In this document: in pieces, positions 32,389 through 42,089 of the stretch
Layout of the letters: each line of letters opens with the position of its first letter
How positions within the stretch are numbered: position 1 is the stretch's first letter
Assembly: GCF_947259555.1 (NCBI RefSeq)
Contig: NZ_CAMYMD010000025.1
Coordinates: 81,169-145,168 of the forward strand
Direction of reading: 5' to 3'
Length of the DNA: 64,000 nt
Source: an uncultured Roseovarius sp.
GTDB lineage: Bacteria > Pseudomonadota > Alphaproteobacteria > Rhodobacterales > Rhodobacteraceae
The notes under the pieces: generated by a model
The model's input: the letters and a program-made list of their open reading frames with translations, nothing else
Database searches by the model: none
Told to the model about the DNA's origin: nothing
Made by a program: the position numbers and the translations under genes

Positions 32389-33317
32389 TCTGCGTTCAGG
32401 TCCATAGCGAGGCCCGAAACGGGCGTGTCATTCTCGATCATCCCCGCGTCCAGCAGGAATCGCTCGAACCGCTTGTAGCGGGCGTGATCGAGCGCGGCGG
32501 GACGGGTGGCAAAGCGCGGGAAGGTATCGACCCAGGCTTTCTCATTCAGCTCATCCTGCAACTCGCGCGAGGTGCCGGCGAAGATCTCCCAGCTTTCTTG
32601 CGGGTGGTTCATGATGTATTGCGTCGCGCGCTCGGCGGCGTGCAGGAAGCGGCGGATCATGTCGGCATCCATCCGGTCGGGATTGGCCACATAGATCAGC
32701 TCGTCATAGGCGGGCACTCCTTCTTCCTCGATATAGAAACAGCGGCCCGGCACGCCTTCGATCTCCATCTGATTGAGCTCGAAATTGCGATAGGCCCCAA
32801 TCACCGCATCCACTTGCCCCGACATCAGCGAAGGCGAGAGCGACCAGTTGACGCTGACCAGTTCGATATCGTCGAGGCTATGGCCATGTTGCGCGAGAAT
32901 AGTCGAGAGCAGCACCTCCTCGACGCCCGCCACGGAAAAGCCAACCTTGCGGCCCTTGAGGTCAGCGGTGGATTTTACGGGGCCGTCCTCCAACACCAGA
33001 AGGCAATTGAGCGGGGTGGCGACCAGCGTGCCCACCCGGCGCAGCGGCAGCCCGTTCTCGATCTGCATGTGCAGTTGCGGCTGATAGGAAATCGCCAGAT
33101 CGGCCTGACCGGCGGCGACCATCTTGGGCGGGTCGGAGGGATCGGCGGGGGCGATCACCTCGACCTCCAGCCCGGCCTCTTCGAAATAGCCTAGCTCTTC
33201 GGCCAGGATGATTGGCCCGTGATCGGGGTTCACGAACCAGTCGAGGATCAGGGTCATCTTGTCTTGGGCCATGGCCGGGGCGGCCAGAAAGGCGAGGATC
33301 AGGGTCAGGTATCTCAT
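32385..33317 (-). CDS. thiY: ABC transporter substrate-binding protein, NMT1/THI5 (ThiY) type
   Basis: Signal peptide MRYLTLILAFLAAPAMA, then KMTLILDWFVNPDHGPIILAEELGYFEEAGLEVEVI; in thi operon. Confidence 0.88.
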   Translation of the reverse strand: MRYLTLILAFLAAPAMAQDKMTLILDWFVNPDHGPIILAEELGYFEEAGLEVEVIAPADPSDPPKMVAAGQADLAISYQPQLHMQIENGLPLRRVGTLVATPLNCLLVLEDGPVKSTADLKGRKVGFSVAGVEEVLLSTILAQHGHSLDDIELVSVNWSLSPSLMSGQVDAVIGAYRNFELNQMEIEGVPGRCFYIEEEGVPAYDELIYVANPDRMDADMIRRFLHAAERATQYIMNHPQESWEIFAGTSRELQDELNEKAWVDTFPRFATRPAALDHARYKRFERFLLDAGMIENDTPVSGLAMDLNAE

Positions 33318-34297
33318 GGGTCTGTCTCCTGTTGAACATCGCCGAGGGCGATCAATGCAATCTCTCCGTCCCAATGGCCGCGCAGTCGCGTCGCGGCCTG
33401 CCACGATCGCAGGCCGGACCGGCAGGCCAGCACGGCGCGTACGCCTTGGGGGGTCGTGTCGGGGTGGTCGAATTCGGTGACCGTGCGCCGGGTGGCGTTT
33501 GGCAGGGCCGGGCCGGGTTCATCCTCTGCCCGCAGATCGACGAGCCAATCGGCCTTGGTGATTTGCGCAGGCGCGAGGAAGCCGAAACCGTCCTCCGGCT
33601 CGGGAGCGCCGTCGAAACGGAAGCCGCCGAAGCGGTGACCAATGGCCTCGAAACTGACGAGTTGACCGAGAGGTTGGGGCTCCATTCGCGCCAAAACCTC
33701 CATCGCCATTTGCGCCTGAAGACTACCCAGAACCCCCACGCAAGGCCCCAGCACGCCATCTGTATCGCAACTGCCCAACCGATCCGGCAGGTCGGGGAAT
33801 ACTGCGCGCAGGGACGGTGCGCCACCGCAGAACCCGCCGCAATATCCGGAGGTGCCCACGATCGACGCGCTGATGAATGGCTTACCCTGCTCAAGGCAGG
33901 TATCGGACAGCACATAGCTCGCTGCGAAACTGTCGGCGCAATCCAGAACCAGATCAGCAGCGACCACGTGATCCGATGCATTCAACGGATCAAGCGGCTC
34001 TGACACGGCGGAAACCTCACAGTCGGGGTTGAGCGTGGCCATATGCTCGGCGGCAACCTGCGCCTTGGGCAGGCCGACATCCTCCATGCGAAACAGCGTT
34101 TGACGGTGCAGGTTGCTCAGGGACACCCGGTCGCCATCCATCAGCGTGATCCGCCCCACGCCCGCGCCCACAAGGTACGGCAGCACGGGCGCGGCAAGCC
34201 CGCCAGCGCCAACAACCAGCACATGCGCCGCGCCGAGCCGGGCCTGCCCCCCTGCCCCGAACTCGGGCAGGGCGATCTGGCGGGCGTAGCGGGTCAT
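33314..34297 (-). CDS. thiF: ThiF/MoeB/HesA family adenylyltransferase with C-terminal rhodanese-like domain
   Basis: YARQIALPEFGAGGQARLGAAHVLVVGAGGLAAPVLPYLVGAGVGRI; C-terminal DWLVDLR...AVLACRSGLRSWQAATRLR rhodanese-like. Confidence 0.88.
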   Translation of the reverse strand: MTRYARQIALPEFGAGGQARLGAAHVLVVGAGGLAAPVLPYLVGAGVGRITLMDGDRVSLSNLHRQTLFRMEDVGLPKAQVAAEHMATLNPDCEVSAVSEPLDPLNASDHVVAADLVLDCADSFAASYVLSDTCLEQGKPFISASIVGTSGYCGGFCGGAPSLRAVFPDLPDRLGSCDTDGVLGPCVGVLGSLQAQMAMEVLARMEPQPLGQLVSFEAIGHRFGGFRFDGAPEPEDGFGFLAPAQITKADWLVDLRAEDEPGPALPNATRRTVTEFDHPDTTPQGVRAVLACRSGLRSWQAATRLRGHWDGEIALIALGDVQQETDP

Positions 34298-34890
34298 GTT
34301 GTGGCCTCGATCCATTGCCGCACCCGCGCCTCCGGATCGGCGTTCAGCGTGATATCCGTCACCGCCGAGACCACATCTGCCCCTGCCTCAAAGGCGCCCT
34401 GCGCACGCTCCACCGACATGCCGCCAATGGCAACGAGTGGTATATCACCAATCAGGCGCTTCCACTCCGTCACCTTCTCCAGCCCCTGTTCGTCCCATTT
34501 CATTTTCTTGAGAATGGTGGGGTAGACCGGGCCGAGGGCCACATAGTCGGGATCGTGTGACAGCGCGCGGTCCAGTTCGGCATGGTCATGGGTGCTGAGG
34601 CCCAGCTTGATCCCGGCGCGGCGAATGGCGGCGATGTCAGCGGTGTCGAGATCCTCTTGCCCGAGATGCACCCAGTCGCACCCCTCATCAATCGCCACCT
34701 GCCAGTGATCATTGACCACAAGGATCGCACCAGCCTCCCGACACAGCCTCTGCGCCTGCGCCATCTGCTGTTCAAGCGCATCGCCGGTCAACTCCTTGAC
34801 CCTGAGTTGCACCAGCCCGACGCCAAGCGGCAAAAGGCGGCGCAGCCATGCGACGTCATCGAATATCGGGTAGAAACGCGGCAAGGCCAT
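34294..34890 (-). CDS. thiE: thiamine phosphate synthase
   Basis: VGLVQLRVKEL, VNDHWQVAIDEGCDWVHLGQEDLD, YVALGPVYPT. Confidence 0.93.
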   Translation of the reverse strand: MALPRFYPIFDDVAWLRRLLPLGVGLVQLRVKELTGDALEQQMAQAQRLCREAGAILVVNDHWQVAIDEGCDWVHLGQEDLDTADIAAIRRAGIKLGLSTHDHAELDRALSHDPDYVALGPVYPTILKKMKWDEQGLEKVTEWKRLIGDIPLVAIGGMSVERAQGAFEAGADVVSAVTDITLNADPEARVRQWIEATT

Positions 34891-35660
34891 CAGGTAAACG
34901 CCCTCCCAAGCACTGGTGTCGAAGGCGCGGCCATGTCGCGCGGCTCCATTGGGTCAGCCTTGAACCCCAGACGACCGGCTTCCAGCGCGCGAGCGAATCC
35001 CTCGGCCATCGCCGCCGGATCGCCCGCCTTGGCAACGGCGGTGTTGAGCAGCACGGCGTCGTAGCCAAGTTCCATCGCATGTGCGGCCTGTGAAGGCAGG
35101 CCCAGCCCGGCGTCGATCACAAGCGGAAGGTCGGGGAAATGCGCGCGCAAGCTGCGCAGCCCGTAGATATTGTTGAGCCCCAACCCCGTACCGATGGGCG
35201 CGCCCCAGGGCATAAGCACCCGGCACCCGGCTTCGACCAGCCGCTCGCAGAGCACCAGATCCTCGGTGCAATAGGGAAACACCTGAAAGCCGTCATCGGT
35301 CAGGATGCGCGCCGCTTCGACAAGGCCGAACGGGTCGGGCTGTAACGTGTCGGCGTGGCCGATCACCTCCAGCTTGATCCAGCTGGTGTCAAAGAGTTCC
35401 CGCGCCATCTGCGCTGTGGTCACCGCCTCGCGCACCGAATGGCACCCGGCGGTGTTGGGCAGGACATGTACGCCCAGATCGCCGATCATGTCCCAAAATG
35501 CCTGTCCCGCGCGTTCATCCCCCGCCTCGCGGCGCACCGACACGGTGGCGATGTCCGCGCCGGAGCGTTTGAATGCCTCGGCGAGGATCGCGGGCGAGGG
35601 GTATTGCGCAGTGCCTAGCATAAGCCGCGATTTGATCTCGGTGTCGTAGTAGATCGGCAT
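34890..35660 (-). CDS. thiG: thiazole synthase
   Basis: [86 protein letters not shown]. Confidence 0.95.
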   Translation of the reverse strand: MPIYYDTEIKSRLMLGTAQYPSPAILAEAFKRSGADIATVSVRREAGDERAGQAFWDMIGDLGVHVLPNTAGCHSVREAVTTAQMARELFDTSWIKLEVIGHADTLQPDPFGLVEAARILTDDGFQVFPYCTEDLVLCERLVEAGCRVLMPWGAPIGTGLGLNNIYGLRSLRAHFPDLPLVIDAGLGLPSQAAHAMELGYDAVLLNTAVAKAGDPAAMAEGFARALEAGRLGFKADPMEPRDMAAPSTPVLGRAFT

Positions 35661-35661
35661 G

Positions 35662-35859
35662 TCAGCCCCCTTGCCGTGGGGCCACGATCTCTACACGATC
35701 CCCACTACTCAGTCTCTGTTCTGGCCTGAGGGCGGCTGGAATGAAATTCTCATTCAGCGCCGTTGCAACCTTGGCCTCGCCGTAACCCTGCTCGATCAAT
35801 AGCGCGTCGAGTGTCATGGCGGCGGTTTCCTCTGCGGTTCCGTTAACCGTGATCTTCAT
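35662..35859 (-). CDS. thiS: sulfur carrier protein ThiS
   Basis: [26 protein letters not shown]...[12 protein letters not shown] with C-terminal GG. Start set at 35859. Confidence 0.93.
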   Translation of the reverse strand: MKITVNGTAEETAAMTLDALLIEQGYGEAKVATALNENFIPAALRPEQRLSSGDRVEIVAPRQGG

Positions 35860-36835
35860 GATAAAACTCCGGTGCTTCGTTCTCGCGCGTTGCCACCCCG
35901 GCGGCCATGCGCGCGACGGCGGGTGATAACAGAAATCCGTGGCGAAATAGGCCGTTGACATGGATCGTCTCGCCCTTGCGAGTGACGCGCGGCAAGTTGT
36001 CGGGGAAGGCCGGGCGCGCGTCGGCTCCGATCTCCATCACCTCGGCCTCGCCAAAGGCCGGGTGCAGGGCATAGGCGGCAGAGAGCAGTTCCATCACCGA
36101 CCGCGCCGAGGCGCGCCCCTTCTCCTCGCTCTCGATCTGTGTGGCCCCCAACATGAAAACGCCATCGCCGCGCGGCACGATGTAGAGCGGGAAACGGGGG
36201 TGCAGAAGGCGAATGGGACGGGACAGGGTCACATCCGCCGAGCGCAGCACGACCATCTCGCCCTTGACGCCGCGCAGGTCGGGCAGACTGTCCTGTGCGG
36301 CAAGCCCGCGACAGTCGATCACAGGGCCGGTGGGAGCAGCGTCGCTTTGCTCGAACCGCGCACCCGCGTCCTCCAGGCGCTTGCGCAGATGCAAGAGCGC
36401 CGCGCGCGGGTCAATATGCGCCTCGTCGGCGAAGTAGAGCGCGCGGTCGTGGCGGTCAGCCAGATGCGGCTCTAACACGGTCAGATCGGCACCTGTAACC
36501 AGGCGATGCCCCGTGGTGCGCCGGGCGAATTGGTCGAGTTCGCGGCGGTCGCGTTCCAGCGTTACCATCAGCGAGCCGCGCCGGATCACCTCGACGCCCT
36601 GCGCCTGCCACCAATCGGCGGCCTCTTGCCCTAATCGCATGACGGGTTCCTCGGCGGTGAAGCCCTCGCAGAAGGGTGCGAGCATGCCACCCGCCCACCA
36701 CGAACAGCCATGCGCGCCGGGCGAAGGCGCGGGATCGCGCAGGGTGACAGCAACGCCTCGGCTGATGAGTTCGGTGGCGACGCACAGCCCCACGATGCCA
36801 GCGCCGCGGATGGTGACAGCTTCGGTCATCTCCAA
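35843..36835 (-). CDS. thiO: glycine oxidase ThiO (FAD-dependent oxidoreductase)
   Basis: VTIRGAGIVGLCVATELISRGVAVTL FAD motif, GHRFGFLLSPA-like C-terminus; in thi operon. Confidence 0.9.
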   Translation of the reverse strand: MEMTEAVTIRGAGIVGLCVATELISRGVAVTLRDPAPSPGAHGCSWWAGGMLAPFCEGFTAEEPVMRLGQEAADWWQAQGVEVIRRGSLMVTLERDRRELDQFARRTTGHRLVTGADLTVLEPHLADRHDRALYFADEAHIDPRAALLHLRKRLEDAGARFEQSDAAPTGPVIDCRGLAAQDSLPDLRGVKGEMVVLRSADVTLSRPIRLLHPRFPLYIVPRGDGVFMLGATQIESEEKGRASARSVMELLSAAYALHPAFGEAEVMEIGADARPAFPDNLPRVTRKGETIHVNGLFRHGFLLSPAVARMAAGVATRENEAPEFYHEDHG

Positions 36836-37620
36836 ACCTCGTGAAAATGATGCACCGGCCCGTGCCCGTGCCCGATCTGCAGCCCGTCAGCGGCCAGTAT
36901 CGCGCGGTGCAGCCAGTCATGGGCGGTTTCGACAGCCTCGGGCAGGGTCAGTCCCTTTGCCAGCCCCGCCGCGATGGCCGAGGACAGCGTGCACCCGGTG
37001 CCATGCGTGTTGCGTGTGGCGATGCGGGGGGCGTCGAGGCGCATAACCTCATCGGAGATAAGCCAGTCGGTGCAGGTCTCGCCCTGTGCGTGCCCGCCCT
37101 TCATCAGCACAGCCTTGGCCCCCATCTCGCGCAGCCGCGCGCCTTGATTCTGCATCTCGGTGTCGGTTTCTGCCTCGGCACAGCCCAACAAAGCCGCCGC
37201 TTCGGGCAGGTTTGGCGTCAGAAGGTCGGCGCGCGGCAGAAGACGCGCGATCAGCGCCGCGCGCGCGGCATCCGGAAGAAGCCGGGCACCGGACTTTGCC
37301 ACCATTACCGGATCGAGCACCACGGGGCCGTGATACCCTTCCAGCGCCTGCGTCACCGTCGCGATCAACTCGGCATCGCCCAGCATGCCGATCTTGATGC
37401 AATCGACTCTGATATCGCCCAAAACGTCCGCAATCTGCGCCGCGACGGTCGGGTTGGGGATAGGGTGCACATCGGTCACGACACAGGTGTTTTGCGCGGT
37501 CACGGCGGTGATCACGCTGGTGCCATAAACGCCCAATGCCGAAAAGGTCTTGAGATCGGCCTGAATTCCAGCGCCGCCACCGCTGTCGGAGCCTGCGATT
37601 GTCAAAGCTGTGGCAGCCAT
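36826..37620 (-). CDS. thiD: bifunctional hydroxymethylpyrimidine kinase/phosphomethylpyrimidine kinase
   Basis: ALTIAGSDSGGGAGIQADLKTFSALGVYGTSVITAVTAQNT; first gene after the TPP riboswitch. Confidence 0.95.
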   Translation of the reverse strand: MAATALTIAGSDSGGGAGIQADLKTFSALGVYGTSVITAVTAQNTCVVTDVHPIPNPTVAAQIADVLGDIRVDCIKIGMLGDAELIATVTQALEGYHGPVVLDPVMVAKSGARLLPDAARAALIARLLPRADLLTPNLPEAAALLGCAEAETDTEMQNQGARLREMGAKAVLMKGGHAQGETCTDWLISDEVMRLDAPRIATRNTHGTGCTLSSAIAAGLAKGLTLPEAVETAHDWLHRAILAADGLQIGHGHGPVHHFHEVWR

Positions 37621-37677
37621 TGCCGTTCCTCTTATTTTTCGGGGAACGGACAGGCGGCGCATGGTGCGCATCGGTCC

Positions 37678-37756
37678 GTTCCCTACGCCGGTTTTAACCG
37701 GATCAGGTTCGATGGGTTGACGCTAAGCCTCTCAGCCCGATAGACGGGCACCCCAA
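37678..37756 (-). ncRNA. TPP riboswitch (THI element)
   Basis: Minus-strand sequence GGGGTGCCCGTCTATCGGGCTGAGAGGCTTAGCGTCAACCCATCGAACCTGATCCGGTTAAAACCGGCGTAGGGAA carries the conserved CUGAGA and ACCUGAU..GGUUA..CCGGCGUAGGGA cores, upstream of thiD. Confidence 0.96.
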
Positions 37757-37862
37757 CGGATTCAGCAAATTGGTAACAGTCGTGTGGGTACATCGCAAGA
37801 CCGAAGTCGTATCCTTGGCTTCAGCTGTTTTGGTCGGAACTCAGACTTGCAAGCGACCGCAG

Positions 37863-38825
37863 TTATCGGCTGCGGGTCAATTCAAGAAACACATCCTGCA
37901 AATCGGCTTGCTCGGTTTTCACATCTCGTATTGATATTCCAGCCTCGCGGACCGCCGCCAATACTGTCTCGGCGGGTGTTTTCGCAGAGTGATAAGTGAT
38001 CTCTATTGCGCCTCCGTCGCGCCGCGATACAGTCAGTCCGGAGCCTTGCGGAAGCGTTTCCACCGGGCCACCCGGTTGGATTATCATTGTCTTCACATCG
38101 AGGCGTCCCAGCAAGTTTGATGTCGAATCCCGGGCGACGACCTTGCCAAGGTTGATGATCGCAATCTCATCGCACATTTCTTCGGCCTCTTCGAGGTAAT
38201 GGGTCGTCAGGATGATTGTCATTCCCTCGCGGTTGAGCTGCCGTACATTTTCCCACAGCATCTGCCGCAACTCGATATCGACACCCGCCGTCGGTTCATC
38301 AAGCACAAGGATATGCGGATGATGCACCAATGCCTTGCCCAAGAGCAACCGCCGCCGCATGCCGCCCGAGAGGGTGCGTGCATAGGCATCGGCCTTGTCC
38401 TCCAGCCCGATCAGCCGCAGGATTTCGTCACTGCGCCGCTGTTTTCGGGGCACGCCGTATAGGCCCGCCTGAACCTCCAGCGCTCCGCGCGGTGTAAAAA
38501 ACGGATCCAGGTTCAATTCCTGCGGCATTACCCCGATCGAGGCGCGGCTCTGACGTGGATTGTGATCCTGATCAAACCCCCAGATCGTCACCTGACCGGC
38601 GGTTTTAACAACTAGCCCTGCCAGAATGTTGATCAGCGTCGATTTCCCGGCGCCGTTCGGCCCCAGCAGGCCAAAGACCGATCCCTGTGGAATATCCAGA
38701 TCGACGTTACTGAGCGCCTGTTTTGCAGGGCTCTTGCCCTGACCTTCATAGGTTTTCGTCAATCCCCGGATTTCAATGGCATTTGCGGCCATGCTGCTCT
38801 TGCCCCTCGGCTTGGCTTCACTCAT
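37863..38825 (-). CDS. ABC transporter ATP-binding protein
   Basis: Walker A GLLGPNGAGKSTLINIL, signature LSGGMRRRLLLGKAL, Walker B ILVLDEPTAGVD. Start set at MSEAKPRG. Confidence 0.92.
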   Translation of the reverse strand: MSEAKPRGKSSMAANAIEIRGLTKTYEGQGKSPAKQALSNVDLDIPQGSVFGLLGPNGAGKSTLINILAGLVVKTAGQVTIWGFDQDHNPRQSRASIGVMPQELNLDPFFTPRGALEVQAGLYGVPRKQRRSDEILRLIGLEDKADAYARTLSGGMRRRLLLGKALVHHPHILVLDEPTAGVDIELRQMLWENVRQLNREGMTIILTTHYLEEAEEMCDEIAIINLGKVVARDSTSNLLGRLDVKTMIIQPGGPVETLPQGSGLTVSRRDGGAIEITYHSAKTPAETVLAAVREAGISIRDVKTEQADLQDVFLELTRSR

Positions 38826-38866
38826 ATTCGCACCTAGTGGAAAGCACGGCAAAAGGAAACGCCCAC

Positions 38867-39046
38867 ATGGCAACCGAAGCCCCGGAAACTCGTATCGTGG
38901 AAAACTACCGCGTCGCCTGCGACGGGGGCGAGGGCGCATTGGGCCATCCTCGCGTCTGGCTACAGATTCCGCGTGAGACGGGCTATGTCGAATGCCCTTA
39001 TTGCGATGCCATGCTCATTCATCGCGATTTCGAGGGCAAGGTCTGA
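38867..39046 (+). CDS. small CHCC-type zinc-finger domain protein
   Basis: VACDGGEGALGHPRVWLQIPRETGYVECPYCDAMLIHR, with C..H..CxxC pattern. Start at ATG 38867. Confidence 0.85.
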   Translation: MATEAPETRIVENYRVACDGGEGALGHPRVWLQIPRETGYVECPYCDAMLIHRDFEGKV

Positions 39047-39125
39047 TCGACCGGTCTCGCGCTTCTGACAGGCCTCGGAGTTTGAGTATTTTTGGAAAGA
39101 TGGAGCCTGATCGGGAGGGCGACGC

Positions 39126-41927
39126 ATGTCATTCGGAAAAGGCTGTCATCTGCATCTGATCGACGGTTCGGCCTTTATTTTCAGAGCTTATCACGCCCTG
39201 CCGCCGCTGACACGGAAATCCGACGGTTTGCCGATCGGGGCGGTGTCGGGCTTTTGCAACATGCTGCAGCGCTATGTCGAGGGCAACAACGGCCATGATG
39301 CCCCCACCCATGTGGCGGTGATCTTTGACAAGGGCAGCCACACGTTCCGCAACGATCTTTATGACGCCTATAAGGCCAATCGCGAGGCGATGCCCGAGGA
39401 TCTGCGCCCGCAAATTCCGCTGACGCGCGATGCCACCCGCGCCTTCAACATCGCCTGCGAGGAAATCGAGGGCTATGAGGCCGATGATATCATCGCCACG
39501 CTCGCCTGTCAGGCGCGCGACCTAGGCGGGCGGGTGACGATCATCAGTTCCGACAAGGACCTGATGCAGCTGGTCGGCAACGGTGTCGAAATGCTAGACG
39601 CGATGAAGAACCGCCGCATCGATGTTGACGGCGTGCGCGAGAAATTCGGGGTGGACCCGGGCCGCGTGGTCGATGTGCAGGCCCTGGCCGGTGACAGTGT
39701 CGACAATATCCCCGGCGCGCCCGGAATCGGGATCAAGACGGCGGCCCTTCTTATCAATGAATTCGGCTCTCTCGAAGATCTCCTTGACCGGGCCGAGGAA
39801 ATCAAACAGCCCAAGCGCCGCGAGACCCTGTTGGCAAAGCGCGAACAGATCGAGATGTCCAAACGTTTGGTGCAGCTTGACTGCAACACGCCGCTCGACT
39901 TCACGCTGGATGATCTCGAGGTGCGTGATCCCGATCCCGACACGCTGCTCGGTTTTCTGGCCGAAATGGAGTTTCGTACGCTTTCCAAGCGGATTGCGGA
40001 CGCACTGGGTGAGGATGCGCCCGTGATTCCCGAACCCGCTTCGGAGGCCACAGAGGATGCACCGAAAGCCCCAGATTGGCCCGGAATAGAGCCTGATACC
40101 TACACGCGCGTCAGCGATATGGCGACGCTGGAGGACTGGATCGCCACGATTCGCGCGCAGGGCTTTGTTGCCATCGACACCGAGACCACCTCGCTCAATG
40201 AAATGCAGGCCGATCTGGTGGGTATATCGCTGGCCACAACGCCCGGCACCGCCTGCTACATCCCGCTTGGGCACAAGGACGGCGCATCGGATGACCTTTT
40301 CGGCTCGGATACGCTGGCAGAGGGGCAGTTGCCGATGCAGGACGTGCTGGATGCGCTCAAGCCGGTGCTTGAGGATGACGCGATCCTCAAGATCGGGCAG
40401 AACATGAAGTACGATGCCAAGATTCTTGCCGGCCACGGCCTCACCATCGCGCCCATCGACGACACCATGCTGATGTCCTACGCGCTGCACGCGGGCGAGC
40501 ATGGGCACGGCATGGATACGCTGTCGGAGCGGTATCTCAGCCACGATCCGATCCCGATCAAGTCGCTTCTGGGTTCTGGCAAGTCCGCCATCACATTCGA
40601 CCGTGTGCCGCTTGACGAGGCGGTTAAATACGCCGCCGAGGATGCCGATATCACCCTGCGCCTGTGGCATATCTTCAAGCCGCAGCTGCACCGCGCCAGC
40701 GTCACCACCGTCTATGAAACGCTGGAACGTCCGCTTGTTCCGGTTCTCGCCCGGATGGAGCGGCACGGCGTCAAGGTCGACCGCGAGACGCTGCGCGCTA
40801 TGTCAGGCAAGTTCGCGCAGAAAATGGCTGGATTAGAGTCTGAAATCCACGAGCTGGCCGGGCGTAGCTTCAATGTCGGCTCTCCCAAGCAGTTGGGTGA
40901 GATCCTTTTTGATGAAATGGGCCTCGGCGGGGGCAAGAAGGGCAAGACCGGCGCCTATGCCACCGGTGCCGATGTGCTTGAGGATCTGGCGACGGAGCAC
41001 GAGCTGCCTGCCCGCGTGCTCGACTGGCGGCAATTGTCGAAACTGAAATCGACCTACACGGACGCGTTGCAGGATCACATCGACCCTGACACTGGCCGGG
41101 TGCATACATCTTACGTTCAGACCGGGGCCAATACCGGGCGTCTCGCCTCGACCGATCCGAACCTGCAGAATATCCCTGTGCGCTCCGAAGAGGGCCGGCG
41201 TATTCGCGAGGCCTTTGTCGCAGAGCAGGGAAATCGCCTTGTCAGTCTCGATTACAGCCAGATCGAGCTTCGTATCCTCGCCCATGTGGCGCAGATCGAC
41301 TCGCTCAAACAGGCGTTCCGTGACGGCCAGGACATTCACGCCATGACTGCAAGCGAGATGTTCAACGTGCCGATGGACGAGATGACACCCGAGGTGCGCC
41401 GTCAGGCCAAGGCGATCAATTTCGGGGTGATCTACGGCATTTCCGGCTTTGGCCTCGCGCGCAACCTGCGCATCCCGAGGTCAGAGGCGCAGGGCTTTAT
41501 CGACCGTTACTTCGAGCGCTTTCCAGGCATCAAGGATTACATGGACGCAACCGTTTCCTTCGCCAAGGAACATCGCCATGTTCAAACCCTGTTTGGTCGT
41601 AAGATCCATACCCCCGAGATCTCAGCCAAGGGCCCGCGCGCAGGCTTTGCCCGCCGTGCCGCAATCAACGCGCCAATTCAGGGCACCGCCGCCGACATCA
41701 TCCGGCGCGCCATGATCCGCATGCCCGGCGCGATCGAGGGGCTGCCCTGCAAGATGCTGCTACAGGTGCATGACGAACTGATCTTCGAGGTGGCAGAGCA
41801 CAGCACCGACCGCCTGATCGAAGTGGCCCGCGACGTCATGCAGGGCGCCACCGACCCGGCGGTCCATCTAGACGTACCGCTGGTGGTGGATGCCGGGCAG
41901 GGTGCCAACTGGGCCGAGGCGCATTGA
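39126..41927 (+). CDS. polA: DNA polymerase I
   Basis: 5'-3' exonuclease, 3'-5' exonuclease (FVAIDTETTSLN) and polymerase motifs (LVSLDYSQIELRILAH, RRQAKAINFGVIYGISGFGLA, LLQVHDELIFEV). Confidence 0.97.
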   Translation: MSFGKGCHLHLIDGSAFIFRAYHALPPLTRKSDGLPIGAVSGFCNMLQRYVEGNNGHDAPTHVAVIFDKGSHTFRNDLYDAYKANREAMPEDLRPQIPLTRDATRAFNIACEEIEGYEADDIIATLACQARDLGGRVTIISSDKDLMQLVGNGVEMLDAMKNRRIDVDGVREKFGVDPGRVVDVQALAGDSVDNIPGAPGIGIKTAALLINEFGSLEDLLDRAEEIKQPKRRETLLAKREQIEMSKRLVQLDCNTPLDFTLDDLEVRDPDPDTLLGFLAEMEFRTLSKRIADALGEDAPVIPEPASEATEDAPKAPDWPGIEPDTYTRVSDMATLEDWIATIRAQGFVAIDTETTSLNEMQADLVGISLATTPGTACYIPLGHKDGASDDLFGSDTLAEGQLPMQDVLDALKPVLEDDAILKIGQNMKYDAKILAGHGLTIAPIDDTMLMSYALHAGEHGHGMDTLSERYLSHDPIPIKSLLGSGKSAITFDRVPLDEAVKYAAEDADITLRLWHIFKPQLHRASVTTVYETLERPLVPVLARMERHGVKVDRETLRAMSGKFAQKMAGLESEIHELAGRSFNVGSPKQLGEILFDEMGLGGGKKGKTGAYATGADVLEDLATEHELPARVLDWRQLSKLKSTYTDALQDHIDPDTGRVHTSYVQTGANTGRLASTDPNLQNIPVRSEEGRRIREAFVAEQGNRLVSLDYSQIELRILAHVAQIDSLKQAFRDGQDIHAMTASEMFNVPMDEMTPEVRRQAKAINFGVIYGISGFGLARNLRIPRSEAQGFIDRYFERFPGIKDYMDATVSFAKEHRHVQTLFGRKIHTPEISAKGPRAGFARRAAINAPIQGTAADIIRRAMIRMPGAIEGLPCKMLLQVHDELIFEVAEHSTDRLIEVARDVMQGATDPAVHLDVPLVVDAGQGANWAEAH

Positions 41928-42089
41928 CGGCGTCCGGTCACAATGAAGGGTGACTTTTCTACGAAGAACGGTTAGACAAATTACGTAGCGTACGCGTCGC
42001 GGAGGCCATCGATATGTCGCTTACGAGTGGCGCGTTCCGCCGCGAATCGTTCTACGAGGGCCGCTCTTTCGTAACACTTGGAGCCCGAA

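Noticed and set aside
39594-40766. 390-aa antisense ORF inside polA
   Set aside because: polA is unambiguous on the other strand; antisense product lacks domain features.
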